NCBI GenBank assembly: GCA_036310005.1
Contig: JAXJSP010000029.1
Coordinates: 1 to 14,660, forward strand
From: JAXJSP01 sp036310005
GTDB lineage: Bacteria; Bacillota; Clostridia; Oscillospirales; Acutalibacteraceae
Length of the DNA: 14,660 nt
Direction: 5' to 3'
A program made the translations under genes and the position numbers. A model generated the notes under the pieces. That model was given only the letters and a program-made list of their open reading frames with translations. It searched no databases and was not told where the DNA came from. How positions within the stretch are numbered: position 1 is the stretch's first letter; the number at the start of each line of letters is the position of its first letter. Shown here one piece after another: positions 13,512-14,660 of this stretch.

Positions 13512-14660
13512 ATGGATAAAGTTGCGGTTCGTAATTTAAGACTTTGTACAAAAGATTGTCTTTGTCTGTATGTATGCCCTGTCGGAGCAACGGATACGGA
13601 AAACAGTATTATTGATGTAAATAAATGTATCGGTTGCGGTGTTTGTGCCGATGCTTGTCCGAGTGCCGCTATCAGTATGGTGCCGAAAGTTTATCCTGTT
13701 CAACAGGCAAAGACAGATTCCGTCAAAGCGGTTTTAAACAGCGTTGCAAAACGCAAAGCAGATGAAGAAAAAACTGCCCTGCAAATTGCAGAAACTACCG
13801 AAAACGACGGACTGTACCGCTTAATGAAGGCTGTTGCCAAATCTGAAAGACTGGTAGCAGAGGACATAATGCGTGAGGCGGGATATATGCTCCCCCAGAG
13901 CAATAACACTCATCTGATTTTAGAAGAACTGATTGAAAACCCGCCCGACGGTTTTCCTGTTGAGAGCGCAAAAAAACTGCTTGATATGATTCCGAATAAT
14001 GAAATTGTAAAGAAAGAGGTAAAAGTTATGAAAAAATGGGTTTGTTCCGTATGCGGATATGTACACGAGGGCGACACTCCTCCCGAAAAGTGTCCTGTTT
14101 GCAAGCAACCGTCCGACAAGTTTAATCTTGTACAGGAAGAAAAGAAAAATCTTTATTCAGGCACGCAAACCGAAAAGAACTTGGAAACCGCTTTTGCCGG
14201 AGAAAGCCAGGCAAGAAACAAATATACATATTTTGCATCTGTTGCAAAAAAGGAAGGTTATGAGCAAATTTCCGCTTTATTCCAGAAAACTGCCGACAAC
14301 GAAAAAGAGCATGCTAAAATGTGGTTTAAAGAATTACAGGGAATCGGTAATACCGCTGAAAATCTTTTACACGCAGCAGAAGGCGAAAATTACGAATGGA
14401 CAGATATGTATGATTCTTTTGCAAAAACTGCTGACGAAGAAGGTTTTCCCGAACTTGCAGCAAAATTCCGTATGGTTGCCGCTATTGAAAAGCATCACGA
14501 AGAAAGATACCGCGCTTTGCTTAAAAATGTAGAAACCGCACAGGTTTTTGAAAAGAGCGAGGTTAAGGTCTGGGAATGCAGAAACTGCGGACATATTGTA
14601 GTCGGAACAAAGGCTCCCGAAGTTTGTCCTACTTGCGCTCATCCTCAAAGTTACTTTGAA
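13512..14660 (+). CDS. Ferredoxin-rubredoxin-rubrerythrin-rubredoxin fusion, 3' end outside window
   Basis: The frame is open from ATG 13512 to the last base (383 codons with no stop), so the end lies beyond the window. GGGAGAG sits seven bases before the start, and the upstream gene ends two bases earlier. Residues 12-49 are a two-cluster ferredoxin: C39, C42, C45, C49-P is a standard 4Fe-4S motif, while the first motif is C12-x3-C16-x-C18-x3-C22-P. A mostly helical linker without recognised domain spans about 60-170. A short rubredoxin knuckle follows (C178-x2-C181, C194-x2-C197). The rubrerythrin diiron bundle (about 222-340) has E231, E264-x2-H267 and E326-x2-H329. A second rubredoxin (C356-x2-C359, C372-x2-C375) runs to the edge. 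It is probably a peroxide-reducing enzyme with its own electron-input modules. Methionine 173 could also be a second start. Confidence 0.9.
   Translation, partial: MDKVAVRNLRLCTKDCLCLYVCPVGATDTENSIIDVNKCIGCGVCADACPSAAISMVPKVYPVQQAKTDSVKAVLNSVAKRKADEEKTALQIAETTENDGLYRLMKAVAKSERLVAEDIMREAGYMLPQSNNTHLILEELIENPPDGFPVESAKKLLDMIPNNEIVKKEVKVMKKWVCSVCGYVHEGDTPPEKCPVCKQPSDKFNLVQEEKKNLYSGTQTEKNLETAFAGESQARNKYTYFASVAKKEGYEQISALFQKTADNEKEHAKMWFKELQGIGNTAENLLHAAEGENYEWTDMYDSFAKTADEEGFPELAAKFRMVAAIEKHHEERYRALLKNVETAQVFEKSEVKVWECRNCGHIVVGTKAPEVCPTCAHPQSYFE
14015..14030 (+). promoter_or_regulatory. Possible internal ribosome binding site and start inside the fusion gene
   Basis: AGAGGT (14015-14020) lies seven bases before an in-frame ATG (14028-14030). 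That ATG begins exactly at the rubredoxin-rubrerythrin part, whose first residues (M-K-K-W-V-C-S-V-C-G-Y-V) look like the normal N-terminus of a stand-alone rubrerythrin. Initiation here would yield a separate rubrerythrin in addition to the full fusion. There is no stop between the parts, so read-through as one protein is certain from the sequence. Confidence 0.45.

Noticed and set aside
14028..14660. Annotating the rubrerythrin part as a separate gene instead of a fusion
   Set aside because: Codon-by-codon reading shows no stop between 13512 and 14660, so the sequence supports one continuous gene; the internal start is kept as a hypothesis only.

Overview
The window looks like a chromosomal segment of an anaerobic, endospore-forming Clostridia member, probably a gut Oscillospirales or Lachnospirales relative. 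The evidence is a SpoVA-family sporulation protein, a Firmicutes-type glgC/glgD gene pair, rubrerythrin and rubredoxin proteins, a moderately AT-rich composition, strong AGGAGG-like ribosome sites and compact operons. The genus assignment is inference; the gene content is read directly.

Layout. Positions 1-339 hold the end of a VanZ-like membrane protein, which converges on a membrane-anchored XRE regulator (394-1011, minus). A shared bidirectional terminator lies between them. A dyad-rich gap separates the regulator from a divergent DegV-family lipid-binding protein (1236-2102, plus). A second terminator hairpin separates that gene from a minus-strand glycogen operon, glgB-glgC-glgD-glgA (7805 to 2167). 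This operon has ATGA overlaps at glgB/glgC and glgC/glgD, a 10-base glgD-glgA gap, and a clear sigma-A promoter upstream of glgB. Immediately upstream is a lone spoVAE (7979-8335, minus), divergent from a sugar-phosphate nucleotidyltransferase (8485-9339, plus) with its own promoter and terminator.

From 9406 to the right edge runs a dense plus-strand redox cluster: a Cys-rich DUF134 protein, a Crp/Fnr-family regulator, thioredoxin, a single-domain rhodanese, a CoA-disulfide/persulfide-reductase-like flavoprotein with a fused rhodanese, a rubredoxin-erythrin-rubredoxin protein, and a large ferredoxin-rubredoxin-rubrerythrin-rubredoxin fusion that is still open at the window end. Most junctions overlap or are under 15 bases.

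How the genes work together. The glg genes form an ADP-glucose pathway: GlgC with non-catalytic-looking GlgD makes ADP-glucose, GlgA elongates and GlgB branches. The redox cluster is best read (inference) as a regulated system for handling sulfane sulfur/persulfide and peroxide or oxygen. The flavoprotein and rhodaneses would act on thiol and persulfide substrates, while the rubrerythrin-type proteins would reduce peroxide with electrons arriving through ferredoxin and rubredoxin domains. This cluster, especially the last fusion gene and its possible internal translation start, is the most interesting part of the window.

No tRNA, rRNA, CRISPR array, insertion sequence or attachment site was seen. 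No stretch longer than about 230 bases lacks a gene.
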